Part shown: positions 28,501 through 36,403 of the stretch, one piece after another
How positions within the stretch are numbered: position 1 is the stretch's first letter
Layout: each line of letters opens with the position of its first letter
Assembly (NCBI GenBank): GCA_020628475.1
Contig: JAHDFB010000001.1
Location: 114,561 to 178,560, forward strand
Source of the DNA: Saprospiraceae bacterium
Lineage (GTDB): Bacteria > Bacteroidota > Bacteroidia > Chitinophagales > Saprospiraceae
DNA: 64,000 nucleotides
Direction of reading: 5' to 3'
Notes under the pieces: generated by a model
What the model was told of the DNA's origin: nothing
Databases searched by the model: none
What the model saw: only the letters and a program-made list of their open reading frames with translations
Made by a program: the position numbers and the translations under genes

Positions 28501-30357
28501 AAAAAATTCATGGTGAATGATCAATTATTAGGTACCATGGATGTCAATATCATTACAGATTTGAAAAATAAGAGTGTAGCCTACGATATGTTCCTAGACA
28601 ATTACAACGATGAATTGTTGCTCAATGGAACCTATGATCTGAGTACAGAATATATTGATGCACGGGTTGAATCGGACGGATTCCCCTTGAATTTCTTGGA
28701 GAATTTCTTGACAACCAGTATCTCTAAAACTACCGGCCGCATTTTTGCACACATGGATGTTACTGGATTGATAGACGATCTTGAGACAAAAGGAAAAGGA
28801 GAGATTCGAGATGGTTTTACCAGAATTAATTATCTCGGTACCGAATACTTTTTTGAAGATGCTCAGTTCCGCATAAAAAAGAACTTCATCGATTTTACCG
28901 GAGCGAAACTTCGGGATAGTCGAGAGCAAACGGCAAAAGTTACCGGTGGTATTACACACAATAGTTTCCGATCGCTGGGCTGTGATGTCAATATCAGTTC
29001 AGATAAATTTATCTTATTGAATACCACGGAAGAAATCAACTCCAGTTATTACGGATTTGGTCAAGGTAAAGCTTCTGTGGACATCTTAGGTCCATTTACA
29101 AATATCGAAATGGTGATCAACGCTACAACGGGGGAAGATACGAAGATGACCATGCCTGTAAGCTATACCAATACCACGAGAGATCAGAGTTTTATCCCAA
29201 TTATTACTCGAGAAGAATTTTTGAAAGAACTCAACGATCAGGAAAAAGGCTCAGAAGGAGCGGGCTATACGGGACTCGATTTGAATTTGATATTAGAAGT
29301 GACTGAAGATGCCGAAATGACCATTTTATTTGATCCGATAAGTGGACATAAATTGACAGGAGTTGGTACTGGTGATATCGATTTGAAATTGTTTCGTAGT
29401 GGAGAATTGAAAATGTTTGGCGATTATAATGTGGAAGAAGGACAGTATGATTTTGCACTGAGAAATTTCATTAAAAAGGAGTTTTCTATTCGTCGCGATG
29501 GAAAAGTAACCTGGCAAGGTGATCCGCTTAATGCCACGATCAATATAGCGGCAGACTATAAGCGCTTACGAGTTCCGTTGAATATTTTCCTTGCGGAGTT
29601 TATTGGAGCGAATGATAATTTAGCCAGTCTGGCACAGCAAGAAGAAGAGGTGCTACTATCTGTGCAACTGACAGAACGGCTCCTTAGTCCAACGATTAAC
29701 TTTGATATTGAATTTCCGAATGTTTCTGGAGAATTACGCTCCTTGACAGAAAACAAACTGGCCACTTTAAAATCCGACCCTTTAGGTCTGAACAATCAGG
29801 TTTTTGGCTTGTTGATTTTTAATAGTTTTATACCATACGATAATCCAATTGCGAATACCAACATTGGATCCAGTTTCAATGTGATTGTTAGTGAGTTATT
29901 ATCGGCTCAATTGTCTGCCTATGTCTCTTCGATATTCGAATCCGTTTTGAATGAAGATGGATGGATTTATAATGTGGATGTTGATTTTAGAATTGAAAAT
30001 TCAGATTTGGCCGCCAATTCTGGAACCAATAATAACAATTATGGATTAACATTGAACCCAAAGTTCAATTTTGAGAATCTCGATGTCATTGTGGGAGGAG
30101 ATTATTTGACGGGTAATAGTGACATTGATAATTATGTATCCGGCGATTTTATTGTCGATTATTATTTAAATAAGAATAAAAAGTTGAAGATCAGAGTGTA
30201 CGGACGTAGTGATAAAGACAATGTAAATGGACGATTCAATAAGATTGGTTCGGGTCTATATGCTCGAAGGGAATTCAGTTCATTCCAGGAATTAAAGGAT
30301 TCTTTCCGTGAAATTGCGAAAGAAATCAAAGATAAAAACACACCAGAAAATGAATAA
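25516..30357 (+). CDS. TamB-like translocation and assembly module protein
   Basis: The 1613-residue protein has one N-terminal membrane segment (residues about 25-47), then a long, regular beta-strand repeat region of the AsmA/TamB type. The C-terminal TamB (DUF490) region includes the LFRSGELKMFGDYNVEEGQYDF and FRIENS stretches. Known relatives span the periplasm and help outer-membrane protein insertion or lipid transport. The start is TTG. ATG codons further in would cut into or near the membrane segment. The stop overlaps the mutS2 start by eight bases. Confidence 0.88.
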   Translation: MEESNYQKEQKSRLKKVMRPIRYVWYLLVCIVVLFVVSYLLLRIPSVQNYLATKTTETLSKRLQTKVEIDRIDINLFKGVELEQFYLEDLNGDTLIYAGSLYSDFYNSIKGFYRKDFNVNQLSLENGQINLKRTNKDPLSNIQRLFNRSYDPYIVHPQEIMEEEKDANKPKGTTIHLNAINLRNIQYTNIDSLGGNIQYGHIDKLKGNLDTFNLNTLHFSFDQLDLSGSRFDITRIQADTLLKPIAEQLPNKQAALEYVFRAKTFDIKNCGFSFKDARIESDYPDESFNPYDFEITDLEVQARDVHFYDPYYCEAALDQLSLNMNGLTVESLEAERVFFEKRKAGLENFVLKTDKSTLKNNLLFKYRKVAHWQDFVNKVLLEGDLDRSTIALSDIIFFAPTLRKNTFFRENSNQKLQITGRVLGAVNRLNVRNLSANLGNNLNLKGSFIGRDLTDPDETLLNITLDRMITDVSTLEKLIPGFTLPENFYKLNTIDFNGRFDGYYQDFVAYGDIITDLGQGDVDMRLNLKNGSKNASYSGRLNLFNFDLKTWSGVEDLGRLSLSANVTNGRGLELNTAYAELGGEIITFDYKGYSYNGIIDAKLEQNLFDGSLKMTDENIDFDFLGNINFQEEIPLYDFEADIRSINLEKLNLVDSIQHVSGIVDIKLKGTSIDNIIGSALGNNIEVVRNQDTLDFGHLALASTVDKGIRSFFLDSDVGTGEVIGAYKLTELPDAAIALIKPNYPAFASSLNYIEKKPSDQVKADFNIDLKDASKLISFFTNKQAIIENLKVEGHIDYLKNELDIDVNTPVLAYDQMRFDTIQLFFEIDDNKGVFDIALDHSLINNIEIDEVQLEGEVDQDSIHFELNAMQFLDSLRDISIEGIVSPSDEDIFMTLDRLNFEVLGEEWNLSKDNKVLLGNEYISLTNFVLSDRNRSIKLRSINDNKGIQTNIKDLQLFLVNRWINMDNFVLNGDVTAEVSFEDVFNLEGLFVKSEIKKFMVNDQLLGTMDVNIITDLKNKSVAYDMFLDNYNDELLLNGTYDLSTEYIDARVESDGFPLNFLENFLTTSISKTTGRIFAHMDVTGLIDDLETKGKGEIRDGFTRINYLGTEYFFEDAQFRIKKNFIDFTGAKLRDSREQTAKVTGGITHNSFRSLGCDVNISSDKFILLNTTEEINSSYYGFGQGKASVDILGPFTNIEMVINATTGEDTKMTMPVSYTNTTRDQSFIPIITREEFLKELNDQEKGSEGAGYTGLDLNLILEVTEDAEMTILFDPISGHKLTGVGTGDIDLKLFRSGELKMFGDYNVEEGQYDFALRNFIKKEFSIRRDGKVTWQGDPLNATINIAADYKRLRVPLNIFLAEFIGANDNLASLAQQEEEVLLSVQLTERLLSPTINFDIEFPNVSGELRSLTENKLATLKSDPLGLNNQVFGLLIFNSFIPYDNPIANTNIGSSFNVIVSELLSAQLSAYVSSIFESVLNEDGWIYNVDVDFRIENSDLAANSGTNNNNYGLTLNPKFNFENLDVIVGGDYLTGNSDIDNYVSGDFIVDYYLNKNKKLKIRVYGRSDKDNVNGRFNKIGSGLYARREFSSFQELKDSFREIAKEIKDKNTPENE

Positions 30358-32800
30358 TACAGATCAAGAACAAATCTTGAAGGAGACTTCGAGCCGTCAA
30401 AAGCCCAAAAGGCCTAAGCGAAGAAAACCCGAAATTATACCAACTGATTTTTTTGAAAAGGTAGAGTTTAATAAGGTTCGTGAGATTCTTATTTCACTTT
30501 GTAAGGGCGTCGAGGCAAAAAATCACTTCGAACAGTTGAATTTTTATAATTCAGCCAAGGAGATTCGAGTAATCATCGAAAAAAGTAAGACTTATTTTTC
30601 CTCTTTCGAACAGGAGCAAGCCATCCCTTCTGGAGAGTACTTTGATATAACGAATGATACCTTTCTATTGTCGAAGGAAAACTATATGTTGGATATAGAA
30701 TCCTTGTTTCGAATCAACGCTTCCATTCGACTGGGACATGAATTGATTGGTTTTTTTCAGAAGGTATCATTATATCCGATCTTGTCGAAAATGGCAGAGG
30801 AGACGATCTTTGATCCAGCGCTGGAAGGACTGATCAATAAAACCTTGGATGAACAGGGTAATGTCAGGCCAAATGCATCGCCGGAATTACAGAAGATTAC
30901 GAGCAGAATTCAGTCTAAGATGCGCGAGCTGGATAAGGAATTCGATCAGGTCTTGAAGTTCTATAAGGAACGGAATATGGTGACTGATAATGCCGAAAGT
31001 TTCCGAAATGGACGTCGAGTATTATCCGTTCCTGCGGAGAAAAAAAGACAGATAAAAGGGGTGATTCACGACGAATCAGCGACTGGAAAAACGGTCTTTT
31101 TAGAACCGGAACCACTGATTCGACTCAATAACGATTTATTTGAGTTAGAAAGTGATCATAAGGCAGAGGTTAACCGAATTATTCGACAATTATGCAATGA
31201 TTTGCGCAGTTATTTGCCTTATATCAGGGCCTATCATGCCTTGATCGTCAACATGGATATCATCGGTGCAAGGGCTCGTTGGGCGCGTAAAATAGATGGA
31301 CAGTTTCCAGAGATTCAAGCGGTTCCTAGCTTACATTTTAAGGATGCGTATCATCCGCTGCTAAAATTAAAAAACGACGAAGAAGGGATTCCTACCATTC
31401 CATTTAATCTTGAATTGTATGGGAAGAATAGAATCTTATTATTAAGTGGACCAAATGCGGGCGGTAAATCCATATTGATGAAAGGCGTCATATTGCTCCA
31501 GGTAATGATTCAATGTGGTATTCCGATCCCTGTACATCCGGATTCGAAGCCCGGATTTTTCAAGAAATTTATGGCGGATATCGGAGATCAACAGAGTATT
31601 GAAAATGACCTTTCTACCTATAGTTCACGTCTGAAAATTATGTCCGAATCACTGGAGGCTGCTGATACCAATACACTCTTGGTGATTGACGAATTTGGAA
31701 GTGGAACGGATCCACAGTTCGGAGGAGCTCTGGCTGAATCTATGTTGAATACCTTCAATAAAAAAGGCGTCTACGGAGTAGTGACTACTCATTACAGCAA
31801 TCTGAAGATATTTGCCTATAAAAATAAGGGCATCGTCAATGGTGCAATGATTTTTGATCAGGAACAACTCAAGCCGATTTATGAGATGCGTATTGGCAAA
31901 CCTGGCAGTTCCTTTGCATTTGAAATAGCGGATAAATCAGGTATTCCTAAAAGTGTGATGAAATATGCGCGCTATAAAACAGGAAAGAATACGACCAAGG
32001 TGGAAGATTTGTTGGTTTCGCTACAAAGTGAGAAGGCGGAGATCGAAGATAAATTGGAGAAGTTGCTCAAGAAAGAACAAGAACTGGAGCGATTGACGAC
32101 GACCTATAATCAGCTGCACAAGGAGTTAGATGTCCGTCGTAAAAAGGTGAAAATTGAGGCACGAGAGTTGACGCTAAGGGACACAGCCGAACAAAATAGG
32201 GCTTTCGAAAATCTCATTCGGGAGTTGAAAGAAGAGAAAAATTTAGAAGAAGCCAAAAAACTCGCGGCAAAATTGAAGCAAGAACGCGCGTCGAAGCATC
32301 AAGAAGTGGTTGATTTAGAGAGCAGTATGGCCCGTCAGATCAAGTACGATGTATCGAAGTTTAAGCCGGGAGATTTCGTCCGAATTGGTTCGGGTACTGA
32401 AATTGGTATTATTGAATGGATCCGAAAGAATAAGGCCGAAGTTCGATTTGGAAACTTAGCCATGACATCTAAATTGACCGATCTAATTCCTTCCGACGCT
32501 CCACTCGTTAAACATCGATCGAAGAGTGTTCAATCGAGTTTGAATAATCCGAATAACCAGACCTTGACCAGATTAGATATTCGCGGAATGATCAAGACGG
32601 ATGGCGTCCGAATGGTGGAAGAATTTCTGGATAAAGCGATGTTGAGCAATGCGCATGAATTGACCATCGTGCACGGAATCGGTACGGGGGTGTTGAAACG
32701 CGAAGTCTTCCGTATTGCTAAGGAATACCGAGACATTAAAGAGATCTTTCATCCTCCATATGAATCGGGTGGAGAAGGGGTTACTATTATTAAGATTTAG
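30350..32800 (+). CDS. mutS2: MutS2 family ATPase/endonuclease
   Basis: MutS2 acts on branched or stalled DNA, or on collided ribosomes, depending on the organism. Seen are the Walker A LLSGPNAGGKS, Walker B and signature VIDEFGSGTDPQFGGALAE, a long coiled coil (about residues 510-640), and a C-terminal Smr nuclease domain with LDIRGM and HGIGTGVLKREV. The ATG at 30350 overlaps the tamB stop. A GTG further upstream would add 14 residues inside the tamB gene and is rejected. Length is 816 residues, normal for the family. Confidence 0.93.
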   Translation: MNNTDQEQILKETSSRQKPKRPKRRKPEIIPTDFFEKVEFNKVREILISLCKGVEAKNHFEQLNFYNSAKEIRVIIEKSKTYFSSFEQEQAIPSGEYFDITNDTFLLSKENYMLDIESLFRINASIRLGHELIGFFQKVSLYPILSKMAEETIFDPALEGLINKTLDEQGNVRPNASPELQKITSRIQSKMRELDKEFDQVLKFYKERNMVTDNAESFRNGRRVLSVPAEKKRQIKGVIHDESATGKTVFLEPEPLIRLNNDLFELESDHKAEVNRIIRQLCNDLRSYLPYIRAYHALIVNMDIIGARARWARKIDGQFPEIQAVPSLHFKDAYHPLLKLKNDEEGIPTIPFNLELYGKNRILLLSGPNAGGKSILMKGVILLQVMIQCGIPIPVHPDSKPGFFKKFMADIGDQQSIENDLSTYSSRLKIMSESLEAADTNTLLVIDEFGSGTDPQFGGALAESMLNTFNKKGVYGVVTTHYSNLKIFAYKNKGIVNGAMIFDQEQLKPIYEMRIGKPGSSFAFEIADKSGIPKSVMKYARYKTGKNTTKVEDLLVSLQSEKAEIEDKLEKLLKKEQELERLTTTYNQLHKELDVRRKKVKIEARELTLRDTAEQNRAFENLIRELKEEKNLEEAKKLAAKLKQERASKHQEVVDLESSMARQIKYDVSKFKPGDFVRIGSGTEIGIIEWIRKNKAEVRFGNLAMTSKLTDLIPSDAPLVKHRSKSVQSSLNNPNNQTLTRLDIRGMIKTDGVRMVEEFLDKAMLSNAHELTIVHGIGTGVLKREVFRIAKEYRDIKEIFHPPYESGGEGVTIIKI

Positions 32801-32815
32801 TAGGGTTTGGGGCTT

Positions 32816-32945
32816 CCCTGAAAAACAAATTCTTGTTTTCAGGGCGTTACGTTCCAGGTTCGCAATTCTGCTCATCCCTTTGCTACGCACCAAGCTCGGC
32901 ACGGGACATCTCCTTCGTCGATGCCTTGCACATCACTAAGCCGAG
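32816..32945. repeat. Dispersed GC-rich repeat, copy A
   Basis: In a 445-base gene-free gap, a hairpin CCCTGAAA/TTTCAGGG (32816-32844) leads into GGGCGTTACG. A GC-rich block ends in CATCACTAAGCCGAGCGG. Copy B at 62551 has the same head (GGGCGTTACGTCC) and tail (CATCACTGACGCGG). GC content is well above that of the neighbouring AT-rich DNA. I see no ORF in this gap. Confidence 0.6.
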
Positions 32946-33211
32946 CGGAAAGGCGTGCTCGTACATTCAAAGACTAGTTGATATATTTCAGAACTTTAAA
33001 TGAACGTTGATGTTTGAGGACTTGAGAAGGTGGTTGTATATAGGAATCATTGGTGGGAGCGATTTGATTGTTATTTTTTGATAAACTAAGTGCTAAATTT
33101 ATTTATGGGGGTACATTATGGTAACTGAAATGTCCAATGACGATCCTTTGAGTATTTATTCATTAGAGCAAGTTTCAGAGTAGGATTTACAAATTTTCTT
33201 AAACAAAAGGT

Positions 33212-33219
33212 TAACTTTG
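33212..33219 (+). promoter_or_regulatory. Promoter -7 element for the EGF-like lipoprotein gene
   Basis: TAACTTTG matches TAnnTTTG exactly and lies 26 bases before the ATG. Confidence 0.6.
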
Positions 33220-33245
33220 CGCACTTTTAACTTAACCCAAACTTT

Positions 33246-33725
33246 ATGAAAAATATAATAACGTTAGGAATCACTTCTATCTTGCTAATGCTTATTTCCT
33301 GTGCTGATCCTTGTAAGGATATAACTTGTAATGAAGTAGGAGCATGTGATGATGGTACTTGTATCTGTGATGCTGGATACGAAGGAACAAATTGTGAAAC
33401 CGAAGTCCGAACTAAGTATCTTGGTTCTTTTAGTGGGCTTTCGACATGCGATGATGGTACTAACCCAATTCCATTTACATTTACTTTTACTGCAAATCCA
33501 ACTGATGTAAGCATAATCGATATTTCAGAGCCTTTATTCTTTGGAGATATTATGGGAACATTGAATGGTAATGTTCTTACGATTGACGATGTAGTTGAAG
33601 ACGAATTTGATATTGAATTCAGTTTTACTTTCACAAGTAACGATAACGCCGATCTTATGTTTATCAACACGAATACGACAGACAATACGGTGACGACTTG
33701 TCAAGGAAGTTTCACTAGACAATAA
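33246..33725 (+). CDS. Small lipoprotein with an EGF-like segment
   Basis: A lipoprotein signal ends at Cys19 (LMLISC). Residues 23-52 contain six closely spaced cysteines ending CICDAGYEGTNC, the EGF-like pattern. The last 100 residues form a beta-rich domain without a family I can name. The protein should be surface exposed. It is monocistronic, between its own promoter and a strong terminator. EGF-like modules are uncommon in bacteria but occur in Bacteroidota lipoproteins. The antisense ORF over this gene is a shadow. Confidence 0.75.
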   Translation: MKNIITLGITSILLMLISCADPCKDITCNEVGACDDGTCICDAGYEGTNCETEVRTKYLGSFSGLSTCDDGTNPIPFTFTFTANPTDVSIIDISEPLFFGDIMGTLNGNVLTIDDVVEDEFDIEFSFTFTSNDNADLMFINTNTTDNTVTTCQGSFTRQ

Positions 33726-33772
33726 TACGAGATTGTAGTAACTCTATTTTTGAGTTATGAATAATAAATTAT

Positions 33773-33808
33773 AAATGCTGTTCACTTTATTGTGGATAGC
33801 ATTTTTTT
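33773..33808 (+). terminator. Rho-independent terminator after the EGF-like lipoprotein gene
   Basis: A 13-base stem (33773-33785 with 33792-33804, two G-U pairs) with a 6-base loop runs into a T-run of seven. The orientation fits the plus-strand gene. Confidence 0.85.
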
Positions 33809-34110
33809 GATTAGGCAACAAAACGTTTCCTTAAGAAGGCCTTTATAATATTGTGCGATTAAATTAAGTGACGATCACATTAAAACAATAACAGGTATCG
33901 GGTTAAAACGGATCTTATGTTTGCTTCTAACCTTCTGTATTTCAATGACGAGTCTGGAAATGGTATTAAAAGTCATACGGAAAGACGAATAGTATCAAGA
34001 AGGTTGATGAAATCACACTCTAGCTTTATACCGGTTTACACGATATAAAATGGCTGGAATAAGCTAAGGACAACCATAAATCCCAAAGGTTGCAAAGTCT
34101 GGAAAAATAA
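33809..34110. other. Gene-poor gap before terC
   Basis: Nothing certain is visible in these 302 bases. A 43-residue plus-strand ORF (33917-34048, beginning MFASNLLYF) has no recognisable family or clear ribosome binding site. An inverted pair AACCTTCT/AGAAGGTT flanks part of it. It may be decayed coding DNA. Confidence 0.2.
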
Positions 34111-34914
34111 TTACGAATGGGAACCTTTCTCTTTGGCTGCAATCAGATTTTTTTGATACCTACCTTGTACAATATCAATCAAGACCAATACTATGATAAC
34201 AAAGTAAAAGGTCGTTTTGCTCATTGGCGTGATTGGGTTGCCAAACAATTTTATATGAGCTAAATGGCCACCTTCTGATAGTAACATAATACCGACGATT
34301 AGAAGAATAAAAAGTCCGAGTACTTCATACATTCTATTTTTCTGTAAGAAGTTAGACACCTTATCAGCCAAGACAATCATTAATACACCACCGGAAATGA
34401 TGGCTATAGACATTAAGATTAACTGTCCAGTAAACTCCATGCCGCTGGTCAGTGCCATGGCACTTAATATGGAGTCGAAGGAAAATACAAGATTCATTAT
34501 TACGATCCAAAAAATGATTTTACCAACAGAAGAACGAGACGCATCGGTTTCTTCATGTTCTTTCATGTACATCATGTGCCATATTTCCTTGATGGCCGTA
34601 TAGATGATAAATACACCTCCGGCTAGGACGATGATGCTATGTACATTGAAAGAGAATTCGACAATTTCGTTATCATGAAGGCTTACAAATGGATCTTGGA
34701 AGTATTGTATCAGAGACATTAAGGCAAACAGTAGAACGATCCTTAATACAATCGCTAGACCAACACCTAATTTGCGAACATAGCTTTGTTTATCGGCTGG
34801 AGCTTTTTTAGATTCAAGCGAGATGTACAGTAAATTGTCAAATCCTAATACCACTTGTAATAGAACAAGCATGAATAAGGTAAAAAGACTGTCTAAGGTA
34901 AATAATCCTTCCAT
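34111..34914 (-). CDS. TerC-family integral membrane protein
   Basis: The 267-residue protein has seven likely membrane segments. The TerC signatures are VLGFDNLLYISL and, in the second half, NLVFSFDSILSAMAL, both with the conserved membrane aspartate. Members are implicated in metal-ion export (for example manganese) and tellurite resistance, and in metallation of exported proteins. The gene is single, with its own -7 promoter element upstream. Which ion is handled cannot be read here. Confidence 0.9.
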   Translation of the reverse strand: MEGLFTLDSLFTLFMLVLLQVVLGFDNLLYISLESKKAPADKQSYVRKLGVGLAIVLRIVLLFALMSLIQYFQDPFVSLHDNEIVEFSFNVHSIIVLAGGVFIIYTAIKEIWHMMYMKEHEETDASRSSVGKIIFWIVIMNLVFSFDSILSAMALTSGMEFTGQLILMSIAIISGGVLMIVLADKVSNFLQKNRMYEVLGLFILLIVGIMLLSEGGHLAHIKLFGNPITPMSKTTFYFVIIVLVLIDIVQGRYQKNLIAAKEKGSHS

Positions 34915-34940
34915 ATGATTTATTCCGATTTATCGAAGAG

Positions 34941-34948
34941 CAAAAGTA
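34941..34948 (-). promoter_or_regulatory. Promoter -7 element for the TerC gene
   Basis: On the minus strand the bases read TACTTTTG, matching TAnnTTTG, 27 bases upstream of the ATG. Confidence 0.55.
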
Positions 34949-34969
34949 CATTATTTAGAGAATAAATTC

Positions 34970-35452
34970 CTAATTCGTTGGGATCGGGCCTTGAAGTGGA
35001 TTCCAAATATCTAAATAAATTTTCCATTGATCGTCTACTTTTTTCCAGACGATTACATATTTACCCTGCCAAGTAGAGACTTGACCGGAAGCATTTTTAG
35101 TAGCTCCTTCGTAATAACCATAGTCATAGGCGTAATCTTCGATGATTTTTATTTCGCGAGGTATAATTTTATGCTTGACAATGGTGGTTCCTTCTGATAA
35201 TGTCCAATACTGGTTTAGACCGCTGGTCCCTTCAATAATATTTTGACCAGAAGGGAAGATTTTTCCATCAACGGTATAGCATTGCGCCATTTTCTCTGCC
35301 TCTCCAGCCATGAAATAGCTTGAAAAAAGCTCTATATTCTTTAGAATTATGTTCAGATCTTCTTGGTTCCCTTCCAACTTTTGAGCAGAGAGGGTGACAG
35401 CGGATAATAGGACTAAAATCAGTGCTGTTGTGTACGTTTTTAATGTTGACAT
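34970..35452 (-). CDS. Exported SnoaL/DUF4440-like protein
   Basis: A signal peptide (cleavage near LSAQ) is followed by an NTF2-like cone fold: FSSYFMAGEAEKMAQCY, DGKIFPSGQNIIEG, then QGKYVIVWKKVDDQWKIYLDIWN. This is the pattern of DUF4440/SnoaL-like proteins, many of which have no known reaction. The 160-residue length fits a single domain. A weak -7 sequence (TACTTTTA) lies just upstream on the minus strand. Role unknown; periplasmic or secreted. Confidence 0.8.
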   Translation of the reverse strand: MSTLKTYTTALILVLLSAVTLSAQKLEGNQEDLNIILKNIELFSSYFMAGEAEKMAQCYTVDGKIFPSGQNIIEGTSGLNQYWTLSEGTTIVKHKIIPREIKIIEDYAYDYGYYEGATKNASGQVSTWQGKYVIVWKKVDDQWKIYLDIWNPLQGPIPTN

Positions 35453-35519
35453 CCTGTGTATTTTGATACTAAAAGTACAAAAAGCTATTGAAAAATTGAG
35501 TTTAAATGAATTGGTGTTG

Positions 35520-35527
35520 TATATTTG
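35520..35527 (+). promoter_or_regulatory. Orphan plus-strand promoter
   Basis: TATATTTG matches TAnnTTTG, with a TTG 21 bases upstream (35496-35498). It points into a gap flanked by minus-strand genes and is followed, about 190 bases on, by an intrinsic terminator. Confidence 0.45.
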
Positions 35528-35533
35528 TAACGG

Positions 35534-35743
35534 TGTGCTATTTGTGAAAATTATTAGGTATTTATACTCTAAAATGGCTAGTTTTCAACTACCAACTTTG
35601 AGTTGTAGCGAGCCTTAAGCTATATAATCCTCATAACACACGCTATTGAGAACAGTACCCATTTAGCACGGTTTTTACTCTACGTAAGCCGGTTAATAAA
35701 CTACCCTTATTGTGAAGCACATACTTTATTGTATGTGCTTTTT
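35534..35743 (+). ncRNA. Candidate 210-base small RNA
   Basis: The span runs from a consensus promoter to a perfect 10-base hairpin (35715-35724 with 35731-35740, loop TTTATT) followed by five T residues. Both neighbours are on the minus strand, so neither element serves them. Inside, GTGCTATTTG near the 5' end can pair with CATTTAGCAC further on (eight pairs with a U-U bubble), and GTGTGCT can pair with AGCACAT of the terminator arm. The only internal ORF is a 14-codon stretch starting ATGGCTAG. The length is in the range of regulatory RNAs such as 6S RNA, but no family is recognised. Confidence 0.4.
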
Positions 35744-36053
35744 ACGTTCCAGTTTTTAGTTCATTAATGGCATATTCTGCGAATACTGGCCATTGATCTG
35801 ATTGATCAAAGTGAATTTGTACCCATGCTTTCATCGGCCTATTTTTACCGGATGGATCAAATAATTTGGCGCCGGGTATTTGCATGGCCTCTGTATGTAC
35901 TTCTCCACTCAATTTAAAGACCATACTTTCTTGAAAGAAACAGGTAAATGCTTTTTTTCCTCTTTTATAACATGTTTTACCAAAAAGTTGGCCTTTAATC
36001 GATTCCTCTAAGGATGAACCAATTTGATGAAATAATTGCTCTGCTTCCGTCAT
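35742..36053 (-). CDS. Small conserved protein, possibly TfoX N-domain-like
   Basis: The 103-residue protein has GQLFGKTCYKRGKKAFTCFF, MVFKLSGEVHTEAMQIPGAKLFDPSGKNRPMKAWVQI and a final helix. The pattern (gated glycine near the start, FKL strand, then LFDPSG) resembles TfoX_N/YjbR-type small folds. I cannot assign a function. No signal peptide is present, so it is cytosolic. Confidence 0.6.
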   Translation of the reverse strand: MTEAEQLFHQIGSSLEESIKGQLFGKTCYKRGKKAFTCFFQESMVFKLSGEVHTEAMQIPGAKLFDPSGKNRPMKAWVQIHFDQSDQWPVFAEYAINELKTGT

Positions 36054-36239
36054 TTTAATTACATTAAATTTCTAAAAGAATAATATAAAGTTCTTAAACC
36101 CGAAATATACATTAGAAAATCTATTTCGAGGTCAAACTACTTCAAAAAAGGAAGAGGGGCGAATGTTACCCGCTCAATAACCAGTTACAATGCATAATTC
36201 GGGTTAATTTCTGGGCTAGGGTCAGGAGTTCTCATCAGA

Positions 36240-36400
36240 TCTTGCTTTGCCGATTGTGTACGGGCTTATCGCAAAGGAACATGGAAGGGCGACCGTAGGT
36301 CGAGTGTCCCGACATGTAAGGTCGGGATACCAAGCGAATAGCGCGCCTGGAATACTCCGGTCACCTTCATGAGCCCTCATGAAGGTGATTGCGCCAACCA
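36240..36400. repeat. GC-rich palindromic repeat cluster
   Basis: This part of the 350-base gap holds three successive stem-loops: CGACC/GGTCG (36290-36302), TCCCGAC/GTCGGGA (36307-36327) and a perfect 13-base inverted repeat TCACCTTCATGAG/CTCATGAAGGTGA (36361-36388). GC content is far above its surroundings. It looks like a dispersed non-coding repeat; the last stem lies 15 bases after the phosphodiesterase stop and may act as its mRNA 3' end. The rest of the gap shows nothing. Confidence 0.6.
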
Positions 36401-36403
36401 TAT

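Noticed and set aside
30308..30349. Upstream GTG start of mutS2
   Set aside because: It lies within the tamB coding end, and the ATG eight bases before the tamB stop gives the expected overlap.
33227..33685. Long minus-strand ORF over the EGF-like lipoprotein gene
   Set aside because: It mirrors a real plus-strand gene with signal peptide, promoter and terminator. Its own start is at the other gene's end and it has no promoter or recognised motif.
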